DNA of 64,000 nucleotides, taken from NCBI RefSeq assembly GCF_002795245.1, contig NZ_PGVG01000010.1, forward strand, positions 62,001 through 126,000, given 5' to 3'. The DNA is from Bradyrhizobium forestalis. GTDB taxonomy: Bacteria; Pseudomonadota; Alphaproteobacteria; Rhizobiales; Xanthobacteraceae. A program made the translations under genes and the position numbers. This document shows, piece after piece, positions 39,320 through 47,509 of this stretch. The notes under the pieces were generated by a model. That model searched no databases. It was not told the origin of the DNA and saw nothing but the letters and a program-made list of their open reading frames with translations. Within the stretch, counting starts at the first letter, position 1; each line of letters opens with the position of its first letter.

Positions 39320-39811
39320 TCAGCCGCGCATCACGCGGGCGCGCGCATGCGGCCGGTAGGCGAGGCGGCTGTGACCGGCGCAATAGGGCTGGCCGTCGGG
39401 AGCAGCGTTGCCGCAGAAGCAGAAATCGTCTTCGCCCGGCGTCGAGATCGGCCATCGGCAGCGGTTCTCGGACAGCTCCAGCAGCGAGCAGCGATTGGCC
39501 TCGTCAATCGGGCCTGCAACCACCGGCGCGTCGGTCTCGCCATAGATGGTGGCGAGCATCTCGTATTGCAGCCGCGGCACGGCCTTGCGCACCCGCGCCG
39601 GCGCAAAGCCTCTGTCCTGGACCTTGCGGTCGTCGACCGTCCGGCCGCGCGTCAGATTCAGCCGCGACAGCTTGCCGATCACGGCGTTGCGGCTGACGCC
39701 GATGTCGGCGGCGATCTCGCTGCAGGAGAGGCCGGCCTCGAAGTGCTGCTTCAACAGTTCAATGCGTTCGTCGGTCCAGGTTCGTGAAGAGGCTGGTGAG
39801 AGAGCAGGCAT
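39320..39811 (-). CDS. gcrA: GcrA-family cell-cycle regulator
   Basis: Sigma-70-associated activator that recognises methylated GANTC promoters and works with CcrM in Alphaproteobacteria. The N-terminal helix-turn-helix RTWTDERIELLKQHFEAGLSCSEIAADIG is at about residue 10. The C-terminal zinc-binding region RCRWPISTPGEDDFCFCGN and YCAGHSRLAYRP is intact. The start is 39811 or 39844; the shorter form (163 residues) is nearer the usual length. A small RHH-like gene lies 40-73 bases upstream on the same strand. Confidence 0.9.
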   Translation of the reverse strand: MPALSPASSRTWTDERIELLKQHFEAGLSCSEIAADIGVSRNAVIGKLSRLNLTRGRTVDDRKVQDRGFAPARVRKAVPRLQYEMLATIYGETDAPVVAGPIDEANRCSLLELSENRCRWPISTPGEDDFCFCGNAAPDGQPYCAGHSRLAYRPHARARVMRG

Positions 39812-39883
39812 GTGGTGCGGTCCAAGGTTGCAGATGTCGGCCATCCGCTGTCTCGAGATCCGTCCGCTTCACGTCCGTCGCGC

Positions 39884-40081
39884 TCACGTCCTGCCATTGT
39901 CGCGGATCGACAGAAGCCCGTCCTTGATGGCGAGGCGGATGCCCTCCTCGATCAATGTCCGTGCGACGCCGGGAACGCTGGTGCCGTGGGTGCCCTGTCT
40001 CACCAGCTTCTCCAGATAGGCGATGGTCGAGAGCGCCAAGGTTACGGGAATGCGGTCAGTCTCGGCTTTTTCGGTGGCCAT
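39884..40081 (-). CDS. Small ribbon-helix-helix-like protein
   Basis: A 65-residue protein: a polar start, strand-like RIPVTLALS, helix IAYLEKLVRQG, then PGVARTLIEEGIRLAIKDGLL. The strand-helix-helix layout resembles CopG/Arc-type DNA-binding proteins, but no toxin gene is next to it. It lies just upstream of gcrA on the same strand, so the two may be co-transcribed. The assignment is from pattern only. Confidence 0.6.
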   Translation of the reverse strand: MATEKAETDRIPVTLALSTIAYLEKLVRQGTHGTSVPGVARTLIEEGIRLAIKDGLLSIRDNGRT

Positions 40082-40270
40082 GGCGCGAACGCTAGCCTCT
40101 TACTCGGGTACATAAAAGTAACGATTAAGACTCTATTTAGGTTCGGGGGTGGGAGTCAAATCAGCGCCAAGCAGCGGCTCACCTGGTTGGAATCGCTTGA
40201 GAATCGGACACGCCGCGGGGAAGACCGGGCGGCGGCTCGATGTCGGCAGGTCAGGGAAGGGCCCGGCGGC

Positions 40271-41212
40271 TCAGCCGTGCACGATCGCCTTTTCGATCAT
40301 GCAATGGATGCCTTTGGCGCCGTTGACGGTCTGGGTCACCCGGAGATCAGCGGCCAGGCTGCACAGCGTGTAGGCATCCTCGCGCGACAGGTTTCGCGTC
40401 TCGCCGAGCAGCGCGATCATGTCGCGCAGCGCACGCACCACGCATTGGTCGAGATCGGGGTCCATCGCCATGGTCATGTAGTGCGTCGGCGTCTCGGCGC
40501 GGGGGTAGTCGAGCTTGAGGTCCTTGCGCAGCGTCAGGCGGAAGCGGCCCCGCAGCGCGGTCTCGATGGCGGTGACGCAGACCTCGCCGTCGCCCTGCAC
40601 GCCATGGCCGTCGCCGCAGGAGAACAGCGCGCCGGGGACGAACACCGGCAGGTACAGCGTCGCACCGGCGCCGAGCTCCTTGTTGTCGAGGTTGCCGCCC
40701 ATCGCGCGCGGGATCAGCGATGAGATGCGCCCCCAGGCTGGTGGCGGCGACACGCCCATCACGCCGAAGAACGGCTTGAGCGGCAGGTCCAAACCCCAGG
40801 GCATGCGGCCGGTCATCCGCGTCCGGTCGAGCGGGATGTTCAGGATGCGCGTCTCGTGGAAATCGTCGGGCAGGGTGCCGGCCAGCGGCTTGATCATGTT
40901 CCAGCCCCAATCCTGCCGGAGCTGGACGTCGAGGATCTCGACCGCGAGCACGTCGCCGGGCTCGGCGCCTTCGACAGCGATCGGACCGGTGAGGATGTGG
41001 CCCGGCAGCATGCGCTCGTTTTTGGCATGAACCTCGTGCATCTCGGGCGGAATGTGAAATTTGTCGCGATCGGGCAGCATGTCGGGTCCGCCGCTGATGG
41101 TGTCGACCGTCACCTCATCGCCGCTGGCAATGGTGAGCACGGGCTGAAGCGCGGCTTCGAAGAAGCCCCAATGGCAGGTTTCGGGGCTGGAATGCAGGTG
41201 ATGATGGGTCAT
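40271..41212 (-). CDS. Acetamidase/formamidase family protein
   Basis: A 313-residue amidohydrolase-like protein that likely releases ammonia from formamide, acetamide or similar short amides. Characteristic segments are HWGFFEAALQPVLTIASGDEVTVDTISGG near the start, GHILTGPIAVEGAEPGDVLAVEI, and FSCGDGHGVQGDGEVCVTAIET. The ATG at 41212 fits the family start; 20 extra residues upstream would be encoded by intergenic DNA. No amide transporter (FmdDEF type) is beside it. Confidence 0.9.
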   Translation of the reverse strand: MTHHHLHSSPETCHWGFFEAALQPVLTIASGDEVTVDTISGGPDMLPDRDKFHIPPEMHEVHAKNERMLPGHILTGPIAVEGAEPGDVLAVEILDVQLRQDWGWNMIKPLAGTLPDDFHETRILNIPLDRTRMTGRMPWGLDLPLKPFFGVMGVSPPPAWGRISSLIPRAMGGNLDNKELGAGATLYLPVFVPGALFSCGDGHGVQGDGEVCVTAIETALRGRFRLTLRKDLKLDYPRAETPTHYMTMAMDPDLDQCVVRALRDMIALLGETRNLSREDAYTLCSLAADLRVTQTVNGAKGIHCMIEKAIVHG

Positions 41213-41232
41213 GTGCCGCGTCCGTTCGGTTT

Positions 41233-41316
41233 CATCAGCGCGGGCTTGACCCGGCGATCGATCCTCTTTCAAGAAGATTTCTGAAGATGGCGGGGCCGGT
41301 CAAGCCCCGCACAGAC
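41233..41316. repeat. Palindromic repeat overlapping the start of the YdcF gene
   Basis: GCGCGGGCTTGACCCGGCGATCGATCCTCTT faces AAGATGGCGGGGCCGGTCAAGCCCCGC. The GGCTTGACC and GGTCAAGCC hairpins are those of the other composite repeats, with decayed ends. The right arm covers codons 1-9 of the downstream gene. Confidence 0.7.
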
Positions 41317-42147
41317 AGGCCAGACGATTTCAGCGAGGCTCCCCTGTTTTTCGTTCTTTCCAAGACCCTCGGCACCGCGCTGCTGCCGATCAATCTCCTG
41401 GTCGAGCTCGGAATCCTGTCTGTCGTGCTGATGGCGACGCGCTTTGCCGCGCTCGGCCGCAGGCTTGCCGTGACCACGCTGGTGCTGATGGCGCTCGCTG
41501 CGTTCTCGCCGCTCGGCAATCTCCTGATCTATCCGCTGGAGTCTCGCTTCCCGGCGTGGGATCCGTCGCGCGGCGCGCCCGACGGCATCATCGTGCTCGG
41601 CGGCTCGGTCGACACCGATCTGTCGGCGGCGCATCGCACGCCGGTTGTCGCGCACGCGGCCGATCGTCTGTTTGCGCCGGCCGAGCTCGCTCGCCGCTAT
41701 CCCAACGCGCGCATCGTCTTCACCGGAGGCACAGCGAACCTGGTTTCGACCGAGGCGAAGGAGGCCGACTATTCCGCGCCGATCCTGGAGAATCTCGGCA
41801 TCGCGAAGGAACGCCTGATCCTCGAACGTAACTCTCGCAACACCTGGGAGAATGCGATCTTCACCAGGAAATTGGTGTCACCAAAGCCGGGCGAGCGCTG
41901 GCTCCTGGTGACGTCGGCCTTCCACATGCCGCGCTCGATGGGGATATTCCGCAAGGCCGGATTTGACGTCGAGGCGTATCCCGTGGATTGGCGGATGGGG
42001 GGACGAGACGATCTGTTCTCCTTCACGAATATGGGCGCTGACGGACTGGGCCGAACTGAAGTGGCCGTCCGCGAGTGGATCGGCCTCGTGGCTTACCGTC
42101 TGATGGGCCGGACCGGCGAGTTGCTTCCGGGGCCGGGCAAGGACTAG
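41287..42147 (+). CDS. YdcF/ElyC family (DUF218) membrane protein
   Basis: A 286-residue inner-membrane protein with a periplasmic DUF218 domain, related to SanA/ElyC factors of envelope integrity. Two membrane segments (FFVLSKTLGTALLPINLLVEL and the next) precede the domain core DGIIVLGGSVDT, RIVFTGGTAN, NTWENAIFTR and WLLVTSAFHMPRSMGIFRKAGF. The only usable ATG (41287) lies in the right arm of an intergenic repeat, so the first nine codons (MAGPVKPRT) derive from repeat DNA. No better start was found before the first membrane segment. Confidence 0.85.
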   Translation: MAGPVKPRTDRPDDFSEAPLFFVLSKTLGTALLPINLLVELGILSVVLMATRFAALGRRLAVTTLVLMALAAFSPLGNLLIYPLESRFPAWDPSRGAPDGIIVLGGSVDTDLSAAHRTPVVAHAADRLFAPAELARRYPNARIVFTGGTANLVSTEAKEADYSAPILENLGIAKERLILERNSRNTWENAIFTRKLVSPKPGERWLLVTSAFHMPRSMGIFRKAGFDVEAYPVDWRMGGRDDLFSFTNMGADGLGRTEVAVREWIGLVAYRLMGRTGELLPGPGKD

Positions 42148-42200
42148 AACGAGGGCACCAAGACAAGAACCGGCGCGCGATCGCCGGCGCGGAGGAAGCC

Positions 42201-42983
42201 ATGCAACAGCGGAGTGCAGACACGATCGATCCTGCCCGCCTCGTCGCCGATCTCAACAGCCTGCTGCGGCTGAAGACGAACGTGATCGGCATGAAGCTGT
42301 TCGCAACAGCGGCAGAGATGGAGGCGGTCCCGAAGATCCGGCGTCCGAACGCAATTCACACCACCGACCAGATCGTCAGCATGGCCGCGCGTCTGGGCTG
42401 GACCGTCGGCATCACCGCCGACGATCTCGTAGGCAGCCAGTGCCGCGCGGTGATCGGCCTCAGCCCCCAGGACGACAAATGGCTCGCCGGCGAAAACTAT
42501 GTCGGGGTCTGGCATGGTACCACAGAGGACGCACGCAAGCGCCAGGAGGCGCTGGACGTGGTTCCGTTCGGACACTATCAGGCGCTCGCCGTCAGTCCGC
42601 TCGCGAGCGGCCGGCTCGATCCGCCCGACATCTGCCTCGTCTATGCGACGCCGGGGCAGATGATCATCCTGATCAACGGGCTGCAATATACCGGCTACAA
42701 GAAATTTGAATGGGGAGTGGTCGGCGAGACCGCGTGCGCGGATTCCTGGGGGCGGGCGCTCAAGACCGGGGAGCCCAGCCTGTCCTTGCCATGCTATGCC
42801 GAACGGCGCTATGGCGGCGTGCCGGACGAGGAGATGCTGATGGCCTTGAAGCCCTCGCATCTCGCCAAGGCAATCGAGGGCATGAAGGCGCTGGCGAAGA
42901 ACGGCCTGCGCTATCCGATCCCGCCCTATGGCATTCAAAGCGACGTCCGTGCCGGCATGGGCGTGAGCTACGCGAAGAAGTAA
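42201..42983 (+). CDS. DUF169 domain-containing protein
   Basis: A 260-residue soluble protein of the DUF169 family. Typical elements are LLRLKTNVIGMKLFATAAEME, DDLVGSQCRAVIGL, PDICLVYATPGQMIILINGLQYTGY, and LSLPCYAERRYGG. Two Cys residues (SQCRAV, LPCYAE) are conserved-looking and could bind a cofactor; the function of the family is unknown. GGAGGAAGCC precedes the ATG. It is nine bases upstream of an enoyl-reductase-like gene, so the two probably form one transcript. Confidence 0.85.
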   Translation: MQQRSADTIDPARLVADLNSLLRLKTNVIGMKLFATAAEMEAVPKIRRPNAIHTTDQIVSMAARLGWTVGITADDLVGSQCRAVIGLSPQDDKWLAGENYVGVWHGTTEDARKRQEALDVVPFGHYQALAVSPLASGRLDPPDICLVYATPGQMIILINGLQYTGYKKFEWGVVGETACADSWGRALKTGEPSLSLPCYAERRYGGVPDEEMLMALKPSHLAKAIEGMKALAKNGLRYPIPPYGIQSDVRAGMGVSYAKK

Positions 42984-42992
42984 AGGCCGATC

Positions 42993-44171
42993 ATGAGCTC
43001 TGCGAAATTCGACATCGTCGTCTACGGCGCGACCGGTTTCACCGGCCAGCTCGTCGCCGAATATCTGGCGGCGCATTACAAGGATGACAAGGCGCTCAAA
43101 TGGGCGATGGCGGGCCGCAGCCTCGATAAGCTGAAAGCGGTGCGTGATGCCATCGGCGCGCCCGCCGACACGCCGCTGATCGTCGCGGATGCGTCGGACG
43201 CGGCGTCGCTGAAGGCGATGGTCGCGCAGACCAAATCGGTGATCACGACGGTCGGTCCGTATCAATTCTATGGCGAGGACCTGCTCGCGGCCTGCGTCGC
43301 CGCGGGTACGGATTATTTCGACCTCTGCGGCGAGCCGGTCTGGATGCGGCAGATGATCGACAAGTACGAGGCGGCGGCCAAGGCGAGCGGCGCACGCATC
43401 GTGTTTTCCTGCGGCTATGATTCCGTGCCGTTCGAGCTTGGGACGTTCTTTGTGCAGGAAGAGGCCAAGCGCGTGTTCGGCGCGCCGACAGCGCGCGTGA
43501 AGGGCCGCGTGCGCGACATGCGCGGCACGCTGTCTGGCGGCACCGCGGCGAGCGCGAAGGCGACCTTCGATGCCGTCGCCAAGGACCTCAGCCTCGTCGC
43601 CATCCTCAACGATCATTTCGCGCTGACGCCGGGCTTCACCGGCCCGAAGCAGCCCAAGGGCAACAGGGCGGTCTTCGAGGAGGACCTGCAATCCTGGGCC
43701 GCGCCGTTCATGATGGCGCTCATCAACACCCGCAACGTCCATCGCTCCAACATGCTGTTGGGCTTTCCCTACGGCAAGGACTTCGTCTACGACGAGATGG
43801 TTTTGACCGGCCCCGGCGAGAAGGGCGAGACCAACGCCAAGCGCGTGATGGCGGCCAATGCCGAGAAGACCGGGCCGAACGCGCCGAAGCCGGGCGAGGG
43901 GCCGTCGAAAGAAGAGCGCGAGAAGGGCCTGTTCAATCTGCTCTACGTCGCAATCGCCCCCGACGGCCGCATGGTCCGCGCCGGCGTCACCGGTGACCGC
44001 GATCCCGGCTACGGCTCGACCTCGAAGATGATCTCCGAATGCGCGATCTGCCTGCTGCGCGACGCGGCGGACGTTCCGGCCGGCTTCTGGACGCCGGGCG
44101 CAGCGATGCGGCACAAGCTGATCAAGCGGCTGCGGGACCATGCGGGGCTGACATTTGAGGTGGAGAAGTAG
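42993..44171 (+). CDS. Saccharopine dehydrogenase-like / trans-acting enoyl reductase family protein
   Basis: A 392-residue NAD(P)-dependent protein. The Rossmann motif VYGATGFTGQLVAEYL is at the N-terminus, AGRSLDKLKAVRDAIG follows, then TVGPYQFYGEDLLAACVAAGTDYFDLCGE. This matches the group called trans-acting enoyl reductases in mycobacterial lipid synthesis. A late hydrophobic stretch is short, so membrane association is uncertain. It is coupled to the DUF169 gene. The substrate here is not known. Confidence 0.85.
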   Translation: MSSAKFDIVVYGATGFTGQLVAEYLAAHYKDDKALKWAMAGRSLDKLKAVRDAIGAPADTPLIVADASDAASLKAMVAQTKSVITTVGPYQFYGEDLLAACVAAGTDYFDLCGEPVWMRQMIDKYEAAAKASGARIVFSCGYDSVPFELGTFFVQEEAKRVFGAPTARVKGRVRDMRGTLSGGTAASAKATFDAVAKDLSLVAILNDHFALTPGFTGPKQPKGNRAVFEEDLQSWAAPFMMALINTRNVHRSNMLLGFPYGKDFVYDEMVLTGPGEKGETNAKRVMAANAEKTGPNAPKPGEGPSKEEREKGLFNLLYVAIAPDGRMVRAGVTGDRDPGYGSTSKMISECAICLLRDAADVPAGFWTPGAAMRHKLIKRLRDHAGLTFEVEK

Positions 44172-44195
44172 GCGCAGTCGCGCGCCGCAAATACG

Positions 44196-44299
44196 CTGTC
44201 ATCGCCCGGCTTGACCGGGCGATCCAGTACTCCGAGACAATGAGACAAGAACCGACAGGCCGCGGCGTACTGGGCCCCGGTCAAGCCGGGGCATGACAG
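44196..44299. repeat. Composite palindromic intergenic repeat
   Basis: CTGTCATCGCCCGGCTTGAC, then GGGCGATCCAGTACTCCG, faces GGCGTACTGGGCCCCGGTCAAGC, then CGGGGCATGACAG. It is nearly identical in scaffold to the elements at 1537 and 47390 and lies between convergent genes. Confidence 0.88.
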
Positions 44300-44308
44300 C
44301 GTCAATCG

Positions 44309-45505
44309 CTACACCGCCCTTGCGTCATAGGCGTACATGAAATCCATACCCTTGGCGCCCAGCGGCAACAGCCATTTCAGCATCTGATTGCGCATCCACG
44401 CGCCGGTGGCGCTGAACTCGCGCTTGCTGTTGCCGTTGCGGCGGGCGATCGCGACGATCTTCTCGGTGCGCGGGCGGCGTTCGGCCTCGAAGGCCTGGAA
44501 GGTGGCGCCGAGCTCCTGCCGCTCCTGCATCAAGCGCGCGAGCCGCATCGCGTCCTCGAGCGCCAGCGAGGCGCCCTGGCCGGCATGGGGGCTGGTTGCG
44601 TGCGCGGCATCGCCGATCAGCAGTGAACGCTTGCGCGACCAGGTCGGCAGGGTCGCGACGTCGAGCGTGTCGGTGACCACGATGTTCTCGGCTGCCTCGA
44701 TGATGGCGGGGATCGGATCGTGCCAGCCGCGATGGAAGCCGCGCAGATGCTGCTTCAGCGTCGCGTGATCGAGCGCGCGGAACATCGCCGCGTCCATGCC
44801 GTGCGCGGGCTGCGTGCTCCACCACATCACGCCGTCGTTCGGATCGGGGCTGCAATAGCCGTAGCCGAAGAAGCCGCTCTGTCCGAACGTGGTCTCGACG
44901 TGCCGGCCGATCGGCCTGCCGTCGAGCACGGCGTACGGCACGAAGCCGCCGAAGCCGATCAGGCCGGTGTCGAACGGCTGCGGCCCATCAGGCACGACCT
45001 GGCGGCGCACCACCGAGTGGACGCCGTCGGCGCCGATCAGGAAGTCGCCTTCGGCCGTGGTGCCGTCGGCGAAGTAGGCGATGATCGGCTGGTCGCCGCG
45101 ATCCTCGATCTTGATCAGGCGCTTCTCGAAATACAGCGAGACGCAGGCGCACCAGGCCTTGTCGATCAGGATCTCGTTCAGCGTGGCGCGGGAGATGTTG
45201 ACGGCTGGCTGGCCGAAGCGCCGCGCCAAGTCGCGGTTGATCGAGCCCAGCTTCTCGCCGTCCTGCGAATAGAAGTCGAAGGCTTCCGCCACCGAGCCGC
45301 GGCTGATCAGCTCGTTCGCGACCCCGATCTCGTCCATGACCTGCATGCCGTTCGGTGCGATCTGCAGGCCGCCGCCGATGCCCTTCGAATAGGGCCAGGC
45401 CTCATAGATCGCGGACTCGATGCCGGCGCGGCGCAGCAGGATGGCGGCAACGGGTCCGGCGATACCGGCGCCGATGATCAGGGCCTTGCGGGGACGATAG
45501 GACAT
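44309..45505 (-). CDS. FAD-dependent aromatic-type monooxygenase (PHBH family)
   Basis: A 398-residue single-component flavin hydroxylase. The FAD Rossmann motif GAGIAG is near residue 12, the DG motif is in IGADGVHSVVRR (near 165), and the GD motif is in LLIGDAAHATSPHAGQGASLALEDA (near 290), all intact. It resembles salicylate- and 6-hydroxynicotinate-type hydroxylases; the substrate is unknown. The ATG is followed directly by family residues. It is divergent from a MarR regulator over 96 bases containing a palindrome, so induction by an aromatic substrate through MarR is likely. Confidence 0.9.
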   Translation of the reverse strand: MSYRPRKALIIGAGIAGPVAAILLRRAGIESAIYEAWPYSKGIGGGLQIAPNGMQVMDEIGVANELISRGSVAEAFDFYSQDGEKLGSINRDLARRFGQPAVNISRATLNEILIDKAWCACVSLYFEKRLIKIEDRGDQPIIAYFADGTTAEGDFLIGADGVHSVVRRQVVPDGPQPFDTGLIGFGGFVPYAVLDGRPIGRHVETTFGQSGFFGYGYCSPDPNDGVMWWSTQPAHGMDAAMFRALDHATLKQHLRGFHRGWHDPIPAIIEAAENIVVTDTLDVATLPTWSRKRSLLIGDAAHATSPHAGQGASLALEDAMRLARLMQERQELGATFQAFEAERRPRTEKIVAIARRNGNSKREFSATGAWMRNQMLKWLLPLGAKGMDFMYAYDARAV

Positions 45506-45557
45506 GGCTTGCTCCCGACGTTTCCGTGGTGCTAGGAGAAATTACGGTCGCTAAATC

Positions 45558-45572
45558 TCTTAGTGGCTAAGA
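45558..45572. promoter_or_regulatory. Candidate MarR operator
   Basis: TCTTAG-TGG-CTAAGA is a perfect inverted repeat between the divergent monooxygenase and MarR genes, next to an AT-rich TATATAT that may be a -10 region. Further half-site-like sequences (CTAAA, TAAGAGA) flank it. Confidence 0.55.
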
Positions 45573-45601
45573 TATATATCGAGTAAGAGAAGAGGCCTGT
45601 C

Positions 45602-46129
45602 TTGTCAAGGACGAAGGCGCGTGCGGCGTTGTTGCAGGAGCTCGAGGCGGCGATGCGCAGGTCGTCCGCGCAGGGCGTGCTCTACGGCCAGACCGTTGCC
45701 AACGTTGCCGGAATTGCCAATTCCGACCTGGAATGCATGGACATCCTCTATCTCGAGGGACGCGTCACCGCGGGCCGGCTCGCCGAGGTCACGGGCCTGA
45801 CGACGGGCGCGATCACCGGCGTGATCGACCGGCTCGAAAAGGCTGGCCTCGTGCGCCGCGAGCGCGACGAGGCCGATCGCCGCAAGGTCTTCATTGCCGT
45901 CGTGCCGGAAGCGGCCATGAAGATCGGCCAGTTCTACGTGCCGATGCAGCAGGCGATGGAAAAGGTGTTTGCCGGCTATTCCGAAGAAGAATTGCGCCTG
46001 CTGCTGCGCTTCGCCAATGAGGGCTACAAGGGCGTTCTCGCGGCAACGGAAGCGCTGAAGAGCCTGCTCGATACGCCGCCGGAGAAGCGTCCCGATCTCA
46101 AGCTGAAGAAGCTTCGTCCGAACCCCTGA
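45602..46129 (+). CDS. MarR-family regulator of the adjacent monooxygenase
   Basis: A 175-residue winged-helix repressor. ECMDILYLEGRVTAGRLAEVTGLTTGAITGVIDRLEKAGLVRRERDEADRRK covers the HTH and wing. The C-terminal tail is basic (PDLKLKKLRPNP). The start is TTG; no closer ATG gives a complete N-terminal helix. Its 3' end overlaps the convergent O-antigen-ligase-like gene by 32 bases. The divergent layout and palindrome suggest it represses both itself and the monooxygenase. Confidence 0.87.
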   Translation: MSRTKARAALLQELEAAMRRSSAQGVLYGQTVANVAGIANSDLECMDILYLEGRVTAGRLAEVTGLTTGAITGVIDRLEKAGLVRRERDEADRRKVFIAVVPEAAMKIGQFYVPMQQAMEKVFAGYSEEELRLLLRFANEGYKGVLAATEALKSLLDTPPEKRPDLKLKKLRPNP

Positions 46130-47354
46130 TCTTGTAGGCCTGCGCGGCCGCGATCATGCCCCACATCGCGCCCAGCATCATCCAGAAGTGCCGCCAGTGG
46201 TCGGTATCGATCACGAAGCTTTCGCCGACGGTGCCGAGGAAGGCGGAGAACACCGCGAGATAGGCGCGCTGCCACGGCACAGGGATGAAGACGTGGCGGA
46301 AACCCATGATGACGGTGGTGAAGACCAGCGCGGGATAGCACACGCCGGAGAGCCAGCCGCCGGACATGAAGGCATTCAGGTAGGAGTTGTGGGTGTCCTC
46401 GGGGAAGTAGCGGTGGAATTGCAGGGGGCCGATGCCGAACGGCAGCTCGAGCGCCATCTCCGCGCCGAGAATGTGCCGACCGAACCGGCCGAAGCGGCCT
46501 TCGTCATAGCTCTGGTCGAAGCTCGCGCGTTGCTTGAACATCTCGGCGGTGGCATCGAACGACAGCAGCACCGCGATCAGCGCCAGCCCCAGCACCGCGG
46601 CGACGATCGCCATGATGATGATGCGCGAGCGTTGCGCATTGGTGCGGCTGGTCAGCACCATCAGCGCCAGCATGAAGGCGGAGGTCAGCACCAGCCCGCC
46701 CCAGGCGGCGCGGGAGAAGGCAAGCAGGATCGCCAGCGACATGATGCCGAAGGCGATGACATTGCGGAAGGCCTTGGCCAACTTGTCCGAGACCACGCTT
46801 TGGAGTGCGAACAGCGCCGGCAGGATCAGAAAGGCGCCGAGCACGTTGGGGTCCTTGAACGTGCCGCGCGCGCGTCCGTAGAGCGTCAGGAGGTCGTTGC
46901 CGCCGGGGACCAGGTGGAAGTAGCCGGCGACCGCCAGCAGCGAGGCAACCATCGCGCCGACCACGAGGCCGCGGCGGAGCATGTCGAGCCGGGCCGCGGT
47001 GTCCTCGGAGGTGACCATCGCGAAGAACACCACCGTCACTGCCATATACCAGGAGGTCGCGATCCAGCTCACCACCTCGGGCTGGTCGTACAGCGGGATC
47101 GCGCTGATGGTGTAGCCGACATTGAGCAGGACCAGCATCAGCACCAGCGGCATCAGCACGAGCCGCAGGCGCAGGCCGGTGGCGAAGAAGGCGACGGTCG
47201 CGAGCAGTGTCGCGATCTCGTACGGGCTCGGCTCGATGAACACGATGGCGCCGGAGGCGCCGACCAGCCACACCAGCGCGCGCTGCAGCGCCAGCACGCC
47301 GGGCGCAGCCGGCGCGGCCAATTTCACTTCACCGGCTGTCGCCGCATACGCCAT
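46098..47354 (-). CDS. O-antigen ligase/polymerase-like membrane protein (Wzy/WaaL)
   Basis: A 418-residue inner-membrane protein with about twelve hydrophobic segments and one larger periplasmic loop containing GIGPLQFHRYFPEDTHNSYLNAFMSGG, the Wzy_C/WaaL-type signature with its His. GRARGTFKDPNVLGAFLILPALF is a second family mark. It is probably the polymerase or ligase for the exopolysaccharide made by the neighbouring sugar transferases. The ATG at 47354 removes residues encoded by the upstream repeat. Confidence 0.85.
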   Translation of the reverse strand: MAYAATAGEVKLAAPAAPGVLALQRALVWLVGASGAIVFIEPSPYEIATLLATVAFFATGLRLRLVLMPLVLMLVLLNVGYTISAIPLYDQPEVVSWIATSWYMAVTVVFFAMVTSEDTAARLDMLRRGLVVGAMVASLLAVAGYFHLVPGGNDLLTLYGRARGTFKDPNVLGAFLILPALFALQSVVSDKLAKAFRNVIAFGIMSLAILLAFSRAAWGGLVLTSAFMLALMVLTSRTNAQRSRIIIMAIVAAVLGLALIAVLLSFDATAEMFKQRASFDQSYDEGRFGRFGRHILGAEMALELPFGIGPLQFHRYFPEDTHNSYLNAFMSGGWLSGVCYPALVFTTVIMGFRHVFIPVPWQRAYLAVFSAFLGTVGESFVIDTDHWRHFWMMLGAMWGMIAAAQAYKIRGSDEASSA

Positions 47355-47389
47355 CACACGCTCACGCCACTGGTACGCTACACACCACG

Positions 47390-47498
47390 CTGTCATCGCC
47401 CGGCTTGACCGGCCGATCCAGTACGCCGCGGCGCGCGTTGCAGGAAACGGCTGGCGCTGCGGCGTACTGGATGCCCCGGTCAAGCCGGGGCATGACGG
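47390..47498. repeat. Composite palindromic repeat inside the polysaccharide gene cluster
   Basis: CTGTCATCGCCCGGCTTGACC, then GGCCGATCCAGTACGCCGC, faces GCGGCGTACTGGATGCCCCGG, then CAAGCCGGGGCATGACGG. It separates the sugar-transferase and ligase-like genes, which are on the same strand, so it would fold in their shared transcript. Confidence 0.88.
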
Positions 47499-47509
47499 AG
47501 AAACTCAAC

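Noticed and set aside
41287..41313. Hairpin at the ydcF start as a riboswitch
   Set aside because: The sequence is a copy of the dispersed repeat family, so a ligand-binding role is not supported.
42144..44141. 665-codon minus-strand open frame over DUF169 and the enoyl-reductase-like gene
   Set aside because: Antisense shadow with no family features.
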